Shown: piece by piece, positions 1-8,081 of the stretch | Position numbering within the stretch: the stretch's first letter is position 1 | Layout: each line of letters opens with the position of its first letter | Assembly: GCA_900542445.1 (NCBI GenBank) | Contig: UQNN01000006.1 | Location: forward strand, 1-64,000 | Direction: 5' to 3' | Length of the DNA: 64,000 nt | DNA from: an uncultured Eubacteriales bacterium | GTDB taxonomy: Bacteria > Bacillota > Clostridia > Christensenellales > Aristaeellaceae | Translations under genes and position numbers: made by a program | Notes under the pieces: model-generated | Told to the model about the DNA's origin: nothing | The model's input: the letters and a program-made list of their open reading frames with translations, nothing else | The model's database searches: none

Positions 1-60
<60 letters not shown>

Positions 61-69
61 ATATGAAGT

Positions 70-145
70 TGGAGCTGGTGACGGGAATCGAACCTGCAAC
101 CTGCTGATTACAAATCAGCTGCTCTGCCAATTGAGCTACACCAGC
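70..145 (-). tRNA. tRNA-Thr (TGT)
   Basis: 76-nt cloverleaf on the minus strand. The acceptor GCTGGTG pairs with CACCAGC, the anticodon loop is TTTGTAA (TGT), the T loop is TTCGATT and the 3' CCA is encoded. Only 9-10 bases separate it from tRNA-Tyr, so both are probably processed from one transcript. Confidence 0.95.
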
Positions 146-184
146 ACGTCTCATTGGTGATGAGCATCAGAACAAAGAGAAAAA

Positions 185-261
185 TGGCGACGCGGAAGGG
201 GCTCGAACCCTCGACCTCCAGCGTGACAGGCTGGCATTCTAACCGACTGAACTACCGCGCC
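185..261 (-). tRNA. tRNA-Asp (GTC)
   Basis: 77-nt cloverleaf on the minus strand with acceptor GGCGCGG, anticodon loop CTGTCAC (GTC) and encoded CCA. It is the fourth gene of the tRNA operon. Confidence 0.95.
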
Positions 262-266
262 ATAAA

Positions 267-342
267 TGGTGGGCCTTCAGGGTTTCGAACCCCGGACCGA
301 GCGGTTATGAGCCGCCTGCTCTGACCACTGAGCTAAAGGCCC
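267..342 (-). tRNA. tRNA with CAT anticodon (Met or Ile2)
   Basis: 76-nt cloverleaf on the minus strand with anticodon loop CTCATAA and encoded CCA. The acceptor GGGCCTT and the anticodon arm GGCTCATAACC resemble Firmicutes tRNA-Ile2, in which C34 is changed to lysidine, as much as elongator tRNA-Met. Sequence alone does not settle the identity. An initiator tRNA is unlikely because the three G-C pairs of the initiator anticodon stem are absent. Confidence 0.85.
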
Positions 343-370
343 CTGAAGAACCATCAAAAAAGAAGAAAAA

Positions 371-445
371 TGGTGACCCCGAGGGGAATCGAACCCCTGT
401 TATCGCCGTGAAAGGGCGGTGTCTTGACCTCTTGACCACGGGGCC
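371..445 (-). tRNA. tRNA-Glu (TTC)
   Basis: 75-nt cloverleaf on the minus strand. The acceptor GGCCCCG pairs with CGGGGTC, the anticodon loop is CTTTCAC (TTC), and CCA is encoded. Confidence 0.95.
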
Positions 446-469
446 ATAAACGGCTTTGCCTGAAGAAAA

Positions 470-546
470 TGGTCGGAGTGAAGGGATTTGAACCCCCGAC
501 CCCATGCTCCCAAAGCACGTGCGCTACCAAGCTGCGCTACACTCCG
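470..546 (-). tRNA. tRNA-Pro (TGG)
   Basis: 77-nt cloverleaf on the minus strand. The acceptor CGGAGTG pairs with CACTCCG, the anticodon loop is TTTGGGA (TGG), and CCA is encoded. It is the promoter-proximal gene of the operon. Confidence 0.95.
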
Positions 547-571
547 TAAGCTGTTCTCAAGCACGAGATGT

Positions 572-600
572 ATTATACAGGACATCCGCGCCCGTGTCAA
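572..600 (-). promoter_or_regulatory. Consensus promoter of the tRNA operon
   Basis: On the minus strand TTGACA (595-600) and TATAAT (572-577) are separated by exactly 17 bases, a perfect sigma-A consensus. It lies about 25 bases upstream of tRNA-Pro and would drive all six tRNAs. Confidence 0.9.
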
Positions 601-711
601 CCGTTTTTTTGCATTTTTTTGCACTTTTTTCGTTTTTCTTTTTCTTCATCCGCATCTTTTGCTGCTGTTATAAAGGAACGTTCTCTTTTTCTCTTTTTTT
701 TCGATTCATTC

Positions 712-740
712 TTGACATTGCCTGCTTTGTCTGCTATTCT
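712..740 (+). promoter_or_regulatory. Promoter of the abrB-like / lyase / transporter operon
   Basis: TTGACA (712-717), a 17-base spacer and TATTCT (735-740) on the plus strand. Transcription would start near 747, leaving a very short leader before the ATG at 760. It is divergent from the tRNA promoter; the 110 bases between the two are T-rich on the plus strand. Confidence 0.75.
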
Positions 741-759
741 ATCGTATCGTGTGAAAAGT

Positions 760-1035
760 ATGAAAAATGTGATTGGAGGGATTCATCTGCCATCAGGCAA
801 ACATGTGCTGGGGATGAAAAAAGCCCGCCATATCTTCGGAACGGCAAAAGTCGGCGAACGCGGGCAGATTGTCATTCCCAAAGATGCACGTGAGCTTTAC
901 GGCATCCATCCCGGCGATACGCTGCTCATCCTCGGCGACGAGGAAAACGGCATGATTGTCACCAAACCCGACGTGCTCAGCAGTCTCGCCGAACGTATTC
1001 TCGATCAAATAGGAAAAGAAGGGGCAAATCCATGA
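760..1035 (+). CDS. SpoVT/AbrB-type DNA-binding regulator
   Basis: A 91-residue protein whose middle holds a swapped-hairpin AbrB domain (VGERGQIVIPKDAR, then a GIHPGDTLLILGD stretch). AbrB dimers are transition-state or local regulators. The start is uncertain: ATG 760 keeps a GIHLPSGKH stretch that resembles the N-terminus I recall for homologues but has only a weak ribosome site. GGAGGG at 775-780 would suit a CTG at 787, and ATG 814 would give a bare domain. The stop overlaps the next start in ATGA (1032-1035), so translation is probably coupled to the lyase gene, which it may control together with its own promoter. Confidence 0.8.
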   Translation: MKNVIGGIHLPSGKHVLGMKKARHIFGTAKVGERGQIVIPKDARELYGIHPGDTLLILGDEENGMIVTKPDVLSSLAERILDQIGKEGANP

Positions 1036-2309
1036 GTCAGAATGTTTTCGCTCAGACCGGCGTCTCCGACGCGGTATACAGCTTCGGCGAAGAGGTGCTC
1101 GCCGCGCTGCGTCCGCGTTTCGATGAAATCGACCGCGTGGCGGGATATAACCAGGCCAAGGTCATCGCAGCCATGCAGAAAAACAGGGTCAACGTTGCCT
1201 GTTTTGCGGGCACAACCGGTTATGGCTATAACGACGTCGGCCGCGACACGCTTGAGCGCGTTTATGCCGACTGCTTCCATACGGAAGCCGCGCTTGTCCG
1301 TCCGCAGATCACCTGCGGCACACACGCGCTCACCATCGCCCTGAGTGCCAACCTGCTGCCAGGCGACGAGTTGCTCTCCCCCGTCGGCCGCCCGTATGAC
1401 ACGCTCGAAGAGGTCATCGGCATCCGCGAAAGCGCCTGCTCCCTCAAGGAATACGGCGTGAGCTATGCCGAAGTGCCGCTCAAAGCCGACGGTTCAATCG
1501 ATTACGACGGCGTTCGCGCCGCCATCAACGAGCGCACCAAACTGGTCACCATTCAGCGCAGCAAGGGCTACGCCACCCGCCCGACGCTCTCCGTCAAGCA
1601 GATCGGCGAGCTGATCGCGTTTGTCAAATCCATCCGTTCAAACATCATCTGCATGGTCGATAACTGCTACGGCGAGTTTGTGGAGACCATCGAGCCCAGC
1701 GACGTCGGCGCGGATATGATCGTCGGCTCGCTGATTAAAAATCCCGGCGGCGGTCTCGCGCCCATCGGTGGCTATATCTGCGGCACGAAAGCCTGTGTGG
1801 ATCGCTGCGCCTATCGCCTTTCCGCGCCCGGTCTGGGTCAGGAAGTCGGCGCCAACCTCGGCCTGATGACAGCGCTCTATCAGGGCTTCTTCCTCGCGCC
1901 GACGGTCGTCTCCGGCGCGCTCAAGGGCGCTATTTTCGCCGCGAACATCTATGAAAAGCTTGGCTACCGCGTCGTGCCCAATTCCACCGAATCCCGCCAC
2001 GATATCATTCAGGCGGTCGAGCTGGGCAGCGAAGAAGCGATGATCGCCTTCTGCCGCGGCATTCAGGCCGCCGCGCCGGTGGACAGCTATGTTTCCCCCA
2101 TCCCCGGCGACATGCCCGGTTATGACAGCCAGGTCATCATGGCGGCCGGCGCGTTTGTGCAGGGTTCTTCCATCGAACTTTCCGCCGACGGTCCGATCCG
2201 CCCGCCGTATGCCGTCTATTTCCAGGGCGGCCTGACGTGGGTGCATGCCAAGCTCGGCATCCTGATGAGCCTGCAAAAGATGGTCGAAGCCGGATTGGTC
2301 AATCTGTAA
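1032..2309 (+). CDS. PLP-dependent methionine gamma-lyase-family protein (YnbB-like)
   Basis: A 425-residue fold-type I PLP enzyme of the methionine gamma-lyase / so-called aluminium-resistance family. The substrate-side motif CFAGTTGYGYND is near residue 57, the cofactor Asp lies in MVDNCYGEF, and the Schiff-base Lys is probably K236 in SLIKNPGGG. Family members are thought to act on sulfur amino acids, but the true substrate is usually untested. The start overlaps the regulator's stop by four bases, and a predicted EamA exporter follows 35 bases downstream, so the three genes look like a regulated catabolism or detoxification unit for an amino acid or its product. Confidence 0.88.
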   Translation: MSQNVFAQTGVSDAVYSFGEEVLAALRPRFDEIDRVAGYNQAKVIAAMQKNRVNVACFAGTTGYGYNDVGRDTLERVYADCFHTEAALVRPQITCGTHALTIALSANLLPGDELLSPVGRPYDTLEEVIGIRESACSLKEYGVSYAEVPLKADGSIDYDGVRAAINERTKLVTIQRSKGYATRPTLSVKQIGELIAFVKSIRSNIICMVDNCYGEFVETIEPSDVGADMIVGSLIKNPGGGLAPIGGYICGTKACVDRCAYRLSAPGLGQEVGANLGLMTALYQGFFLAPTVVSGALKGAIFAANIYEKLGYRVVPNSTESRHDIIQAVELGSEEAMIAFCRGIQAAAPVDSYVSPIPGDMPGYDSQVIMAAGAFVQGSSIELSADGPIRPPYAVYFQGGLTWVHAKLGILMSLQKMVEAGLVNL

Positions 2310-2344
2310 ATTCAAATTAAAAATACTTGAAAGGATGCAAACAT

Positions 2345-3253
2345 ATGTGGTTCTGGTTTTCCGTGATTGCGCTGCTCTGCTGGAGCGGCTCTGACCTGTT
2401 TTCCAAGATTGGCTGCCGCGAGGCCAACGACAAAACCGCGCACCTGAAGATGGTCATGGCGGTCGGCATTGTGATGGGTCTGCACGCCTGTTTTGAGATC
2501 TTCGTAAACGGCGTAGAAATCAACATGCAGATCATTATGACCTATCTGCCCGTCTCCCTGCTCTACATCCTCTCGATGGCGATGGGCTATATCGGTCTGC
2601 GCTACATCGAGCTGTCCATTTCTTCCCCGATCTGTAATTCTTCCGGCGCGCTGGTGGCCATCGCTACGATCGCCATGAGCGGCATCGGCGACATGAATGC
2701 GTGGCAGCTGGCCGCCATCGCGCTGGTGGCCGTCGGCGTGGTTGCGCTGGGCGTCACCGAGGCCACGGAAGACGCCGAGCTGCGTGCGGCCCGTCAGCAG
2801 GCGAGCAATCACAAGTATGCCAAGTCCCTGCTGGCGCTGCTTCTCCCGATTGCTTACTGCATCCTGGATGCGGCGGGCACGTTTGCGGACAGCCTTGTGC
2901 TTGAAACCCTGAGCGAGGATTCCGCCAACGTCGCTTACGAACTGACCTTCCTTGTTGCGGGCCTACTCTGCGGCGCATATGTGCTCTTCGTCAAACACGA
3001 GAAGCTGACCCCGCGCACCGAAGCGCCGAAGTACGTGGGCGCTGTCTGCGAAACCATCGGCCAGTTCTTCTATATCTATGCTCTGGCGGATAGCGCGCAC
3101 GTCGCCATGAGCGCCCCGATCATCTCCTCCTACTGCGCCGCGTCCGTGCTCTGGAGCCGCATTTTCCTCAAGGAAAAGCTGAGCGTCAAGCACTACATCT
3201 CCATCCTGATGGTGTTCATCGGCATCGTCATCATGGGCGTGTTCGACATGTAA
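2345..3253 (+). CDS. EamA/DMT-family transporter
   Basis: About 302 residues with some ten hydrophobic segments arranged as two EamA halves, typical of drug/metabolite exporters of the inner membrane. ATG 2345 is preferred because GAAAGGA lies 9 bases upstream; an in-frame TTG at 2327 has no ribosome site. It follows the PLP lyase in the same operon and could export an amino acid or thiol compound related to that enzyme. The substrate is not deducible from sequence. Confidence 0.88.
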   Translation: MWFWFSVIALLCWSGSDLFSKIGCREANDKTAHLKMVMAVGIVMGLHACFEIFVNGVEINMQIIMTYLPVSLLYILSMAMGYIGLRYIELSISSPICNSSGALVAIATIAMSGIGDMNAWQLAAIALVAVGVVALGVTEATEDAELRAARQQASNHKYAKSLLALLLPIAYCILDAAGTFADSLVLETLSEDSANVAYELTFLVAGLLCGAYVLFVKHEKLTPRTEAPKYVGAVCETIGQFFYIYALADSAHVAMSAPIISSYCAASVLWSRIFLKEKLSVKHYISILMVFIGIVIMGVFDM

Positions 3254-3265
3254 GCGCATCTTTCC

Positions 3266-3296
3266 GAGAGCGTCGTTTCGGCGCTCTTTTCTTTTT
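3266..3296 (+). terminator. Intrinsic terminator after the EamA gene
   Basis: The 9-bp stem AGAGCGTCG / CGGCGCTCT (one G-T pair, TTT loop, 3267-3287) is followed by a T-rich tract to 3296. Confidence 0.8.
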
Positions 3297-3427
3297 GTCC
3301 ATCTTCTGTTATACTCGAACTGAGCCCACCTGCGTTTCCGCCGCAGTCCATAAAGCTTCAAAGCCTTTTATACACGCGGGCACCTTTAATCCTTTCCTAT
3401 CCGTAAAAAAACAAAGGAGAACCGCCT

Positions 3428-3754
3428 ATGGCCTCAAGTCCCGAACTGGTGCAGTACATTGCCGATCAGCTCTCACCCTGCGGCACAATCACATTCAAAA
3501 AGATGTTTGGCGAATACGGTCTGTATTTAAACGGAAAAATGTTCGCTTCCGTCTGCGACGACACGCTCTTTGTAAAACCGACGAAAGCCGGGCGCGCGCT
3601 CGTTCCGGATTGCCTGCTGGCTCCGCCCTATCCCGGCGCAAAAGACTGCCTGCTCATCGAAAACGTGGATAACCGCGACCTGCTCTGTGCGCTGGCCGCA
3701 GCAACCTGTGATGAACTGCCCTCGCCCAAACCGAAGAAAAAGATTTCAAAATGA
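3428..3754 (+). CDS. TfoX/Sxy N-terminal-domain protein
   Basis: A 108-residue protein matching the TfoX N-terminal domain. It has the hallmark KKMFGEYGLY stretch near residue 25 and FVKPTKAGR near residue 58, and ends in a short basic tail. In Proteobacteria TfoX/Sxy activates competence genes; in Clostridia such short one-domain versions are common and their role is unknown. AAAGGAG lies 8 bases before the ATG. A possible -10 (TATACT, 3310-3315) without a clear -35 lies upstream. Confidence 0.85.
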   Translation: MASSPELVQYIADQLSPCGTITFKKMFGEYGLYLNGKMFASVCDDTLFVKPTKAGRALVPDCLLAPPYPGAKDCLLIENVDNRDLLCALAAATCDELPSPKPKKKISK

Positions 3755-3788
3755 CGGAACCTTTCCTTTTTTCCGATCGTCTAAAGGG

Positions 3789-3815
3789 TGTACGAAATAA
3801 AAACGAACGTACAAT
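3789..3815 (+). promoter_or_regulatory. Possible -10 with an overlapping inverted repeat
   Basis: TGTACG (3789-3794) and CGTACA (3808-3813) form an inverted repeat whose right arm overlaps a TACAAT -10 (3810-3815) upstream of the secreted-protein gene. No good -35 is present, which would fit an activator- or repressor-dependent promoter. This is inference only. Confidence 0.3.
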
Positions 3816-3850
3816 CCGGTTAAACCCAACGATTGAAAGGAAGATTCATC

Positions 3851-4219
3851 ATGAAAAAGTTTTTTGCTCTTCTGGCGCTTGCCGCCCTGCTGCTGACTGC
3901 CTTCGCGTTTCCCGTGCTGGCCGAGGAGCCGATTCTCGGCGGTTGGAGCGCTTACACCGACAACCCGACCGAGATTCCAACCGAAGCGCTGGACGCGCTG
4001 AATGCGGCGCTGGATGGCCTTGAGGGCTGCGTTTACAAGCCGATTGCGCTGCTGGGCACGCAGATTGTCGCGGGCACAAATTACTGCTTTCTGTGTGAAA
4101 CGACCGTCGTCGTACCGGACGCGCAGCCTGGCTATGCGCTGGTGTATGTTTTCGACGGTCTTGAAGGCGAGCATGAGCTTCTGCGCGTTCAGGAAATCGA
4201 GTTCTCCGCGTTTGAGTAA
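3851..4219 (+). CDS. Small secreted cystatin-like protein
   Basis: 122 residues: a signal peptide (MKKFFALLALAALLLTAFAF..., cleavage likely near residue 24), then about 98 exported residues. After a Gly-Gly-Trp near residue 30 comes QIVAG at residues 71-75 inside LLGTQIVAGTNYCF, the QxVxG signature of cystatin protease inhibitors, followed by two beta strands. Cystatins block papain-like cysteine proteases with their N-terminal Gly and the QxVxG loop. Both features are visible here, but the inhibitor role is inferred. AAAGGA precedes ATG 3851. Confidence 0.75.
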   Translation: MKKFFALLALAALLLTAFAFPVLAEEPILGGWSAYTDNPTEIPTEALDALNAALDGLEGCVYKPIALLGTQIVAGTNYCFLCETTVVVPDAQPGYALVYVFDGLEGEHELLRVQEIEFSAFE

Positions 4220-4220
4220 A

Positions 4221-4290
4221 CGTTGGGCTGCCGCCCAAACCCGCTTGAGGAACACAGTTTCTCAGACGCCTTCCTTCGCTTCGCGCTTGC
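4221..4290 (+). repeat. Interspersed GC-rich repeat, family 2, degenerate copy
   Basis: Just after the secreted-protein stop, GTTGGGCTGCCGCCCAAACCC makes a small palindrome. It resembles the copies at 12004-12085 and 27868-27935, which share a core close to TTGGGGCTTTGCCCCAAACCCC. Confidence 0.4.
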
Positions 4291-4313
4291 AATTCGTCTG
4301 ATTTGCGTATAAC

Positions 4314-4356
4314 AAATCGCCCATGATTGGATTTCATCCAAACACGGGCGATTTTT
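4314..4356. terminator. Bidirectional terminator between convergent genes
   Basis: AAATCGCCC (4314-4322) pairs with GGGCGATTT (4346-4354), with an inner TTGGA/TCCAA pair. On the plus strand five T follow. It lies between the secreted protein (plus) and the hydrogenase (minus). Confidence 0.75.
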
Positions 4357-4359
4357 CAG

Positions 4360-6072
4360 TTAGATTTTATGCTCCACATGCAGCAAATGATGTGATTTGG
4401 GGGAACACGGCTTTTCCAGATAGGTTTCATAGAGCCGGTTAACCTCCGGGTTTTCGTGACTGAAACGAATCGGTTTCTTCTTGTCGATGGCGTAAAGCAC
4501 GGGCGCGCGCTTTTCGGCAAACTCCTGCCCATCGTGAATCGGCTGTCCGCCGCCGCCGACGCAGCCGCCCGGACAGGCCATAACTTCCACAAAGTCATAT
4601 TGCGCTTCGCCGCGCTCAACCGCCGCAATCAGCTTGCGCACGTTGCCCAGCCCGTGAACCACCGCCGCGCGCACCACAGCGCCGCCAATGTTAAACTCCG
4701 CTTCTTTCCAAGGCTTCATGCCGCGCACCTCGCGGAACACATCCGGGCCGGGGTTTTTGCCCGTCACCAGCTTGAAGGCCGTGCGCAGCGCCGCTTCCAT
4801 CACGCCGCCGGTCGCGCCGAAGATCACGCCTGCACCCGTGTATTCCCCCAGCGGCGAATCGTATTCGCTCTCCGGCACAGCGCTCGGATCGATGGCCTCC
4901 GCGCGAATCAAGCGCGCCAGCTCACGCGTGGTCAGCACATAATCCACGTCCTGCCCTGTGCCCGCGCTGTCCATGCCCGGCCATGTGCATTCGTCCTTCT
5001 TCGCCACGCACGGCATGATCGACACACAGCAGATTTTCGCCGGATCGATGCCCATTTTCTCCGCGAAATAAGTCTTGGTGATCGCGCCGAACATCTGCTG
5101 GGGCGATTTGCAGGTGGAAATGTTGCCCAGCAGTTCCGGCGCCTGCGTCTTAACGAAGCGCATCCAGCCGGGGCAGCAGCTGGTGAACATCGGCATCGGC
5201 GCGCTGCCCGGATGGGTAAAACGCTCGATGAACTCCGTGCCCTCCTCCATGATCGTCAAGTCAGCCGCGAAATTCGTGTCAAAAACATATTCCACGCCCA
5301 TATGACGCAGAATCGTCGCCAGCCGCTTTTCCGTCGCGACTTCCGGCGGCAGGCCGAATTGCTCGCCCCATGCCGCGCGCACAGCGGGCGCAACCTGCAC
5401 CACCGTCACCGTGTCCGGATTGTGCAGCGCTTCGAGTACCTTGTCCGTATCGTCGCGCTCACGAAGCGCCGCCACCGGGCAATGCGTGATGCACTGGCCG
5501 CACAGCGAGCAATCCGCCGCCTCAATCTTGCGTCCGTTGGCGACGTTGACGGTCGTGCGGCTGCCCGTGCCCATCACGTCCCACACGCCGAGATTCTGCA
5601 CCTTGTCGCAGATCTGAATGCAGCGCATGCACTTGATGCACTTCGCGTTGTCGCGGATCAGCGGAAAATCCATGTTCCAACCGCTTGTCTCCGGCTTTTC
5701 GCCGTAAGGATTGCCGATGCAGCCCATGTCGTTGGCCAGCTGTTGAAGCGAACAGTTGCCGCTCCGCACGCAGACCGCGCAGCGGCAGTCATGCTGGGAG
5801 AGAATCAGCTGCACATTCGTCCGACGCGCCTGACGCACGCGGGGCGAGTTGGTGTGGATGACCATGCCCTCCGTCACCGTATTGTTGCAGGAGGTCAACA
5901 GGCGCTCATGCCCGTCCACCTCCACCAGACACACGCGACAGGCCGCGATTTCGTTGATATCCTTCAAATAGCACAGCCGCGGAATGCGCACGCCGACCGC
6001 CGCCGCGGCGTCCATGATGGTGGTGTTTTCTTCTACGCTCACGCGCACGCCGTCGATTGTCACGTTTACCAT
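4360..6072 (-). CDS. [FeFe]-hydrogenase catalytic subunit
   Basis: 570 residues with the full CpI-like layout: a 2Fe-2S ferredoxin domain (Cys 34, 45, 48, 62), a His-Cys 4Fe-4S cluster (His 94, Cys 98, 101, 107), two 4Fe-4S clusters (Cys 145-155 and 188-198), then the H-cluster motifs TSCCPGW (Cys 299/300), MPCVAKKDE (Cys 355) and EVMACPGGCVGGGGQP (Cys 500/504). All ligands are present, so it should make or use H2 in the cytoplasm. ATG 6072 has AAGGAGG upstream and overlaps the end of the flavoprotein gene by 7 bases. The pairing with a GltD-like partner fits the glutamate-synthase-linked (A2-type) hydrogenases, whose physiological electron carrier is unsettled. Confidence 0.93.
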   Translation of the reverse strand: MVNVTIDGVRVSVEENTTIMDAAAAVGVRIPRLCYLKDINEIAACRVCLVEVDGHERLLTSCNNTVTEGMVIHTNSPRVRQARRTNVQLILSQHDCRCAVCVRSGNCSLQQLANDMGCIGNPYGEKPETSGWNMDFPLIRDNAKCIKCMRCIQICDKVQNLGVWDVMGTGSRTTVNVANGRKIEAADCSLCGQCITHCPVAALRERDDTDKVLEALHNPDTVTVVQVAPAVRAAWGEQFGLPPEVATEKRLATILRHMGVEYVFDTNFAADLTIMEEGTEFIERFTHPGSAPMPMFTSCCPGWMRFVKTQAPELLGNISTCKSPQQMFGAITKTYFAEKMGIDPAKICCVSIMPCVAKKDECTWPGMDSAGTGQDVDYVLTTRELARLIRAEAIDPSAVPESEYDSPLGEYTGAGVIFGATGGVMEAALRTAFKLVTGKNPGPDVFREVRGMKPWKEAEFNIGGAVVRAAVVHGLGNVRKLIAAVERGEAQYDFVEVMACPGGCVGGGGQPIHDGQEFAEKRAPVLYAIDKKKPIRFSHENPEVNRLYETYLEKPCSPKSHHLLHVEHKI

Positions 6073-7901
6073 ATCGCCGCTCTGCCTCCTTTGAAAATGC
6101 CGTATCCGTAGTGATCGCAGCGCAGACAACGCCCACACTCCTGCGCGGCTTCCTGCGCGGTCATGCCGCATTCGATATGCTCAAAGTTGCCCTTGCGCTC
6201 CTGTGCATCCTTTTCGCCGAGGTTGACACGCGCACAGTGGTGCTTATCCTCCGAAATGGCCGCCGGAATATCCACATCCACGGAAATCAGGTGGTTGAAT
6301 CCGAGATAATTATCGATGTTGGCCGCCGCGACCTTGCCCGCCGCAATCGCGCGGATGACGGTCGCCGGGCCGGTTACGCAGTCGCCGCCCGCGAATACGC
6401 CCGGCAGATCGGAAACCATGCCGTCTGGCAGAGCCGCGAGGTTGCCGCGCTTGACGGACATGCCCGCCTGCTCAAAGTGTCTCGTCTCGATGCCCTGGCC
6501 GATAGCGACGACCACCACATCCGCCGCGATGCGCACCGGCTCTTTCGCCGCCGCGGAGACCTTTGCGCGTCCCCACGCGTCGATTTTGCCGATGATCTGC
6601 GGCTGCGCCCATAGCGCGCAGGCATTGCCGTTTTCGTCCGCCTCAATGCGGAGCGGCGCATGCAGCTGCATCAGTCCGCAGCCTTCCTCCAGCGCGCCGT
6701 CCACTTCTTCGGGCAGAGCGGTCATATCCTCTTTGCGGCGGCGGTAAACGATCTTGGCTTCGCTCGCGCCCAGTCTGAGCGACGAACGCACGCAGTCCAT
6801 CGCCACGTTGCCGCCGCCGATGACAACCACGCGTTTGCCCGTGAAATCCGGCGGATTGTCGCTGCCGATGGAGCCGAGCAGATCGACCGCCGAATAGACG
6901 TTCTTGCTCTCTTCGCCCTCGATCCCCACCTTTTTGTCGCTCTGCGCGCCAATGGAGACATACACCGCGTCGTATTGCCTGCGCAAGTCGTCAATCGTGA
7001 GACTTTCCCCGATTTTGGTGTTGTATTTGATTTCAACGCCCGTGGAAAGGATGCAGTCGATATCCTCCTGCAAGCGTTCACGCGGGAAACGATAGTTTGG
7101 TATGCCGTAGCGCAGCATGCCGCCCAGCTTGGGCCGCAGTTCAAAAACGGTGCAGCTGTGGCCCATCAGCTGGAGATAATAGGCCGCGCTCAGGCCGCTC
7201 GGCCCGCCGCCGACGATGGCGACACGCTTACCCGTGCTCGGCCCACAGACGGGAGCGGGCACAACGCCCGCGTTATCCACCGCATAGCGCTTGAGTCCAC
7301 GAATGTTGACCGAGGAATCCAGCATGTTGCGGCGGCAGCGCGCCTCGCACGGATGCTCGCAGATGAGCGCGCACGCCGTCGGGAACGGATTATCCTTGCG
7401 GATCAGGCGCACCGCGTCGGCGCAGCGCCCTTCGCGGATGAGCGCGATGTAGCCCGGAATATCCACACCTGCCGGGCACAGCGCCACGCAGGGCACGGGC
7501 TGGTTGATGTGGTAGGTGCAGTTGCCCGTCTGGATATGGGCGACGTATTCGTCTCTGAACCCGTCCAGACCGCGCAGCACCATCCGCGCCGCCTCCGTGC
7601 CGATGGCACAGTCCGCCGAAATCTCGATGTCCTTCGCCAGCCGCTCGATTTCACCAAGCGTTGCCATTGTCGCGCGTCCGTCGAGCACATCTTCCAGATA
7701 CGTCGCCAGCTGTCCCAATCCGATGCGGCAGGGCACGCATTTTCCACAGGTCTGCGCATGGCAGAGCCGAAGGAAGTTCAGCGCCAGATCCACCGGGCAG
7801 ATGCCGGGCGGGCTGGCTACAATGCGGCGTTCCAGATCCTTATACAGACGCTCTACGGTCTGAACCGCCTCGTTCTCGATTGCAATTTTGAGTCTGCTCA
7901 T
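6066..7901 (-). CDS. NuoF-type 4Fe-4S / GltD-like FAD oxidoreductase, hydrogenase partner
   Basis: 611 residues. Residues about 30-110 match only the C-terminal NADH-4Fe-4S domain of NuoF (Cys 52, 55, 58, 98); the NADH/FMN-binding part of NuoF is missing. Then follows a glutamate synthase small-subunit (GltD) module: N-terminal Fe-S Cys near 138-189, the FAD motif GGGPSG at about 231, a second dinucleotide motif (GGGNVAMD) and the GGDCVTGPATV FAD motif. A CGRCLRCDHYG tail may bind another cluster. It probably passes electrons between NAD(P)H, flavin and the downstream hydrogenase. GGAGG lies 6 bases before ATG 7901. A TTGACT and a TATAAA lie upstream but are 23 bases apart, so no promoter is called. 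Confidence 0.88.
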   Translation of the reverse strand: MSRLKIAIENEAVQTVERLYKDLERRIVASPPGICPVDLALNFLRLCHAQTCGKCVPCRIGLGQLATYLEDVLDGRATMATLGEIERLAKDIEISADCAIGTEAARMVLRGLDGFRDEYVAHIQTGNCTYHINQPVPCVALCPAGVDIPGYIALIREGRCADAVRLIRKDNPFPTACALICEHPCEARCRRNMLDSSVNIRGLKRYAVDNAGVVPAPVCGPSTGKRVAIVGGGPSGLSAAYYLQLMGHSCTVFELRPKLGGMLRYGIPNYRFPRERLQEDIDCILSTGVEIKYNTKIGESLTIDDLRRQYDAVYVSIGAQSDKKVGIEGEESKNVYSAVDLLGSIGSDNPPDFTGKRVVVIGGGNVAMDCVRSSLRLGASEAKIVYRRRKEDMTALPEEVDGALEEGCGLMQLHAPLRIEADENGNACALWAQPQIIGKIDAWGRAKVSAAAKEPVRIAADVVVVAIGQGIETRHFEQAGMSVKRGNLAALPDGMVSDLPGVFAGGDCVTGPATVIRAIAAGKVAAANIDNYLGFNHLISVDVDIPAAISEDKHHCARVNLGEKDAQERKGNFEHIECGMTAQEAAQECGRCLRCDHYGYGIFKGGRAAIW

Positions 7902-8081
7902 ATCACGCCTCCATGTTTCTTCGTGAAAGTCGCACAAATATGTCTTTTTATACAGTAACAGATGGAAGCGCAATTAGTCAATACTAACAAATATCGAAAC
8001 GGAGAATCGAGCTGTGCTTATACTGCGATTTACAAATCTTCAAAGTTTCGCACTCGCAGATGATTTTTGTGTAATTCCTGA

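Noticed and set aside
568..759. Upstream extension of the AbrB gene to a start at 568
   Set aside because: It would run back through the -10 of the tRNA promoter and the AbrB operon promoter, and encodes Phe-rich sequence unlike any AbrB protein.
4456..6111. Long open frame on the plus strand opposite the hydrogenase gene
   Set aside because: It is a GC-rich antisense shadow, rich in Arg/Ala/His with no recognisable motif; the minus-strand frame carries all hydrogenase motifs.
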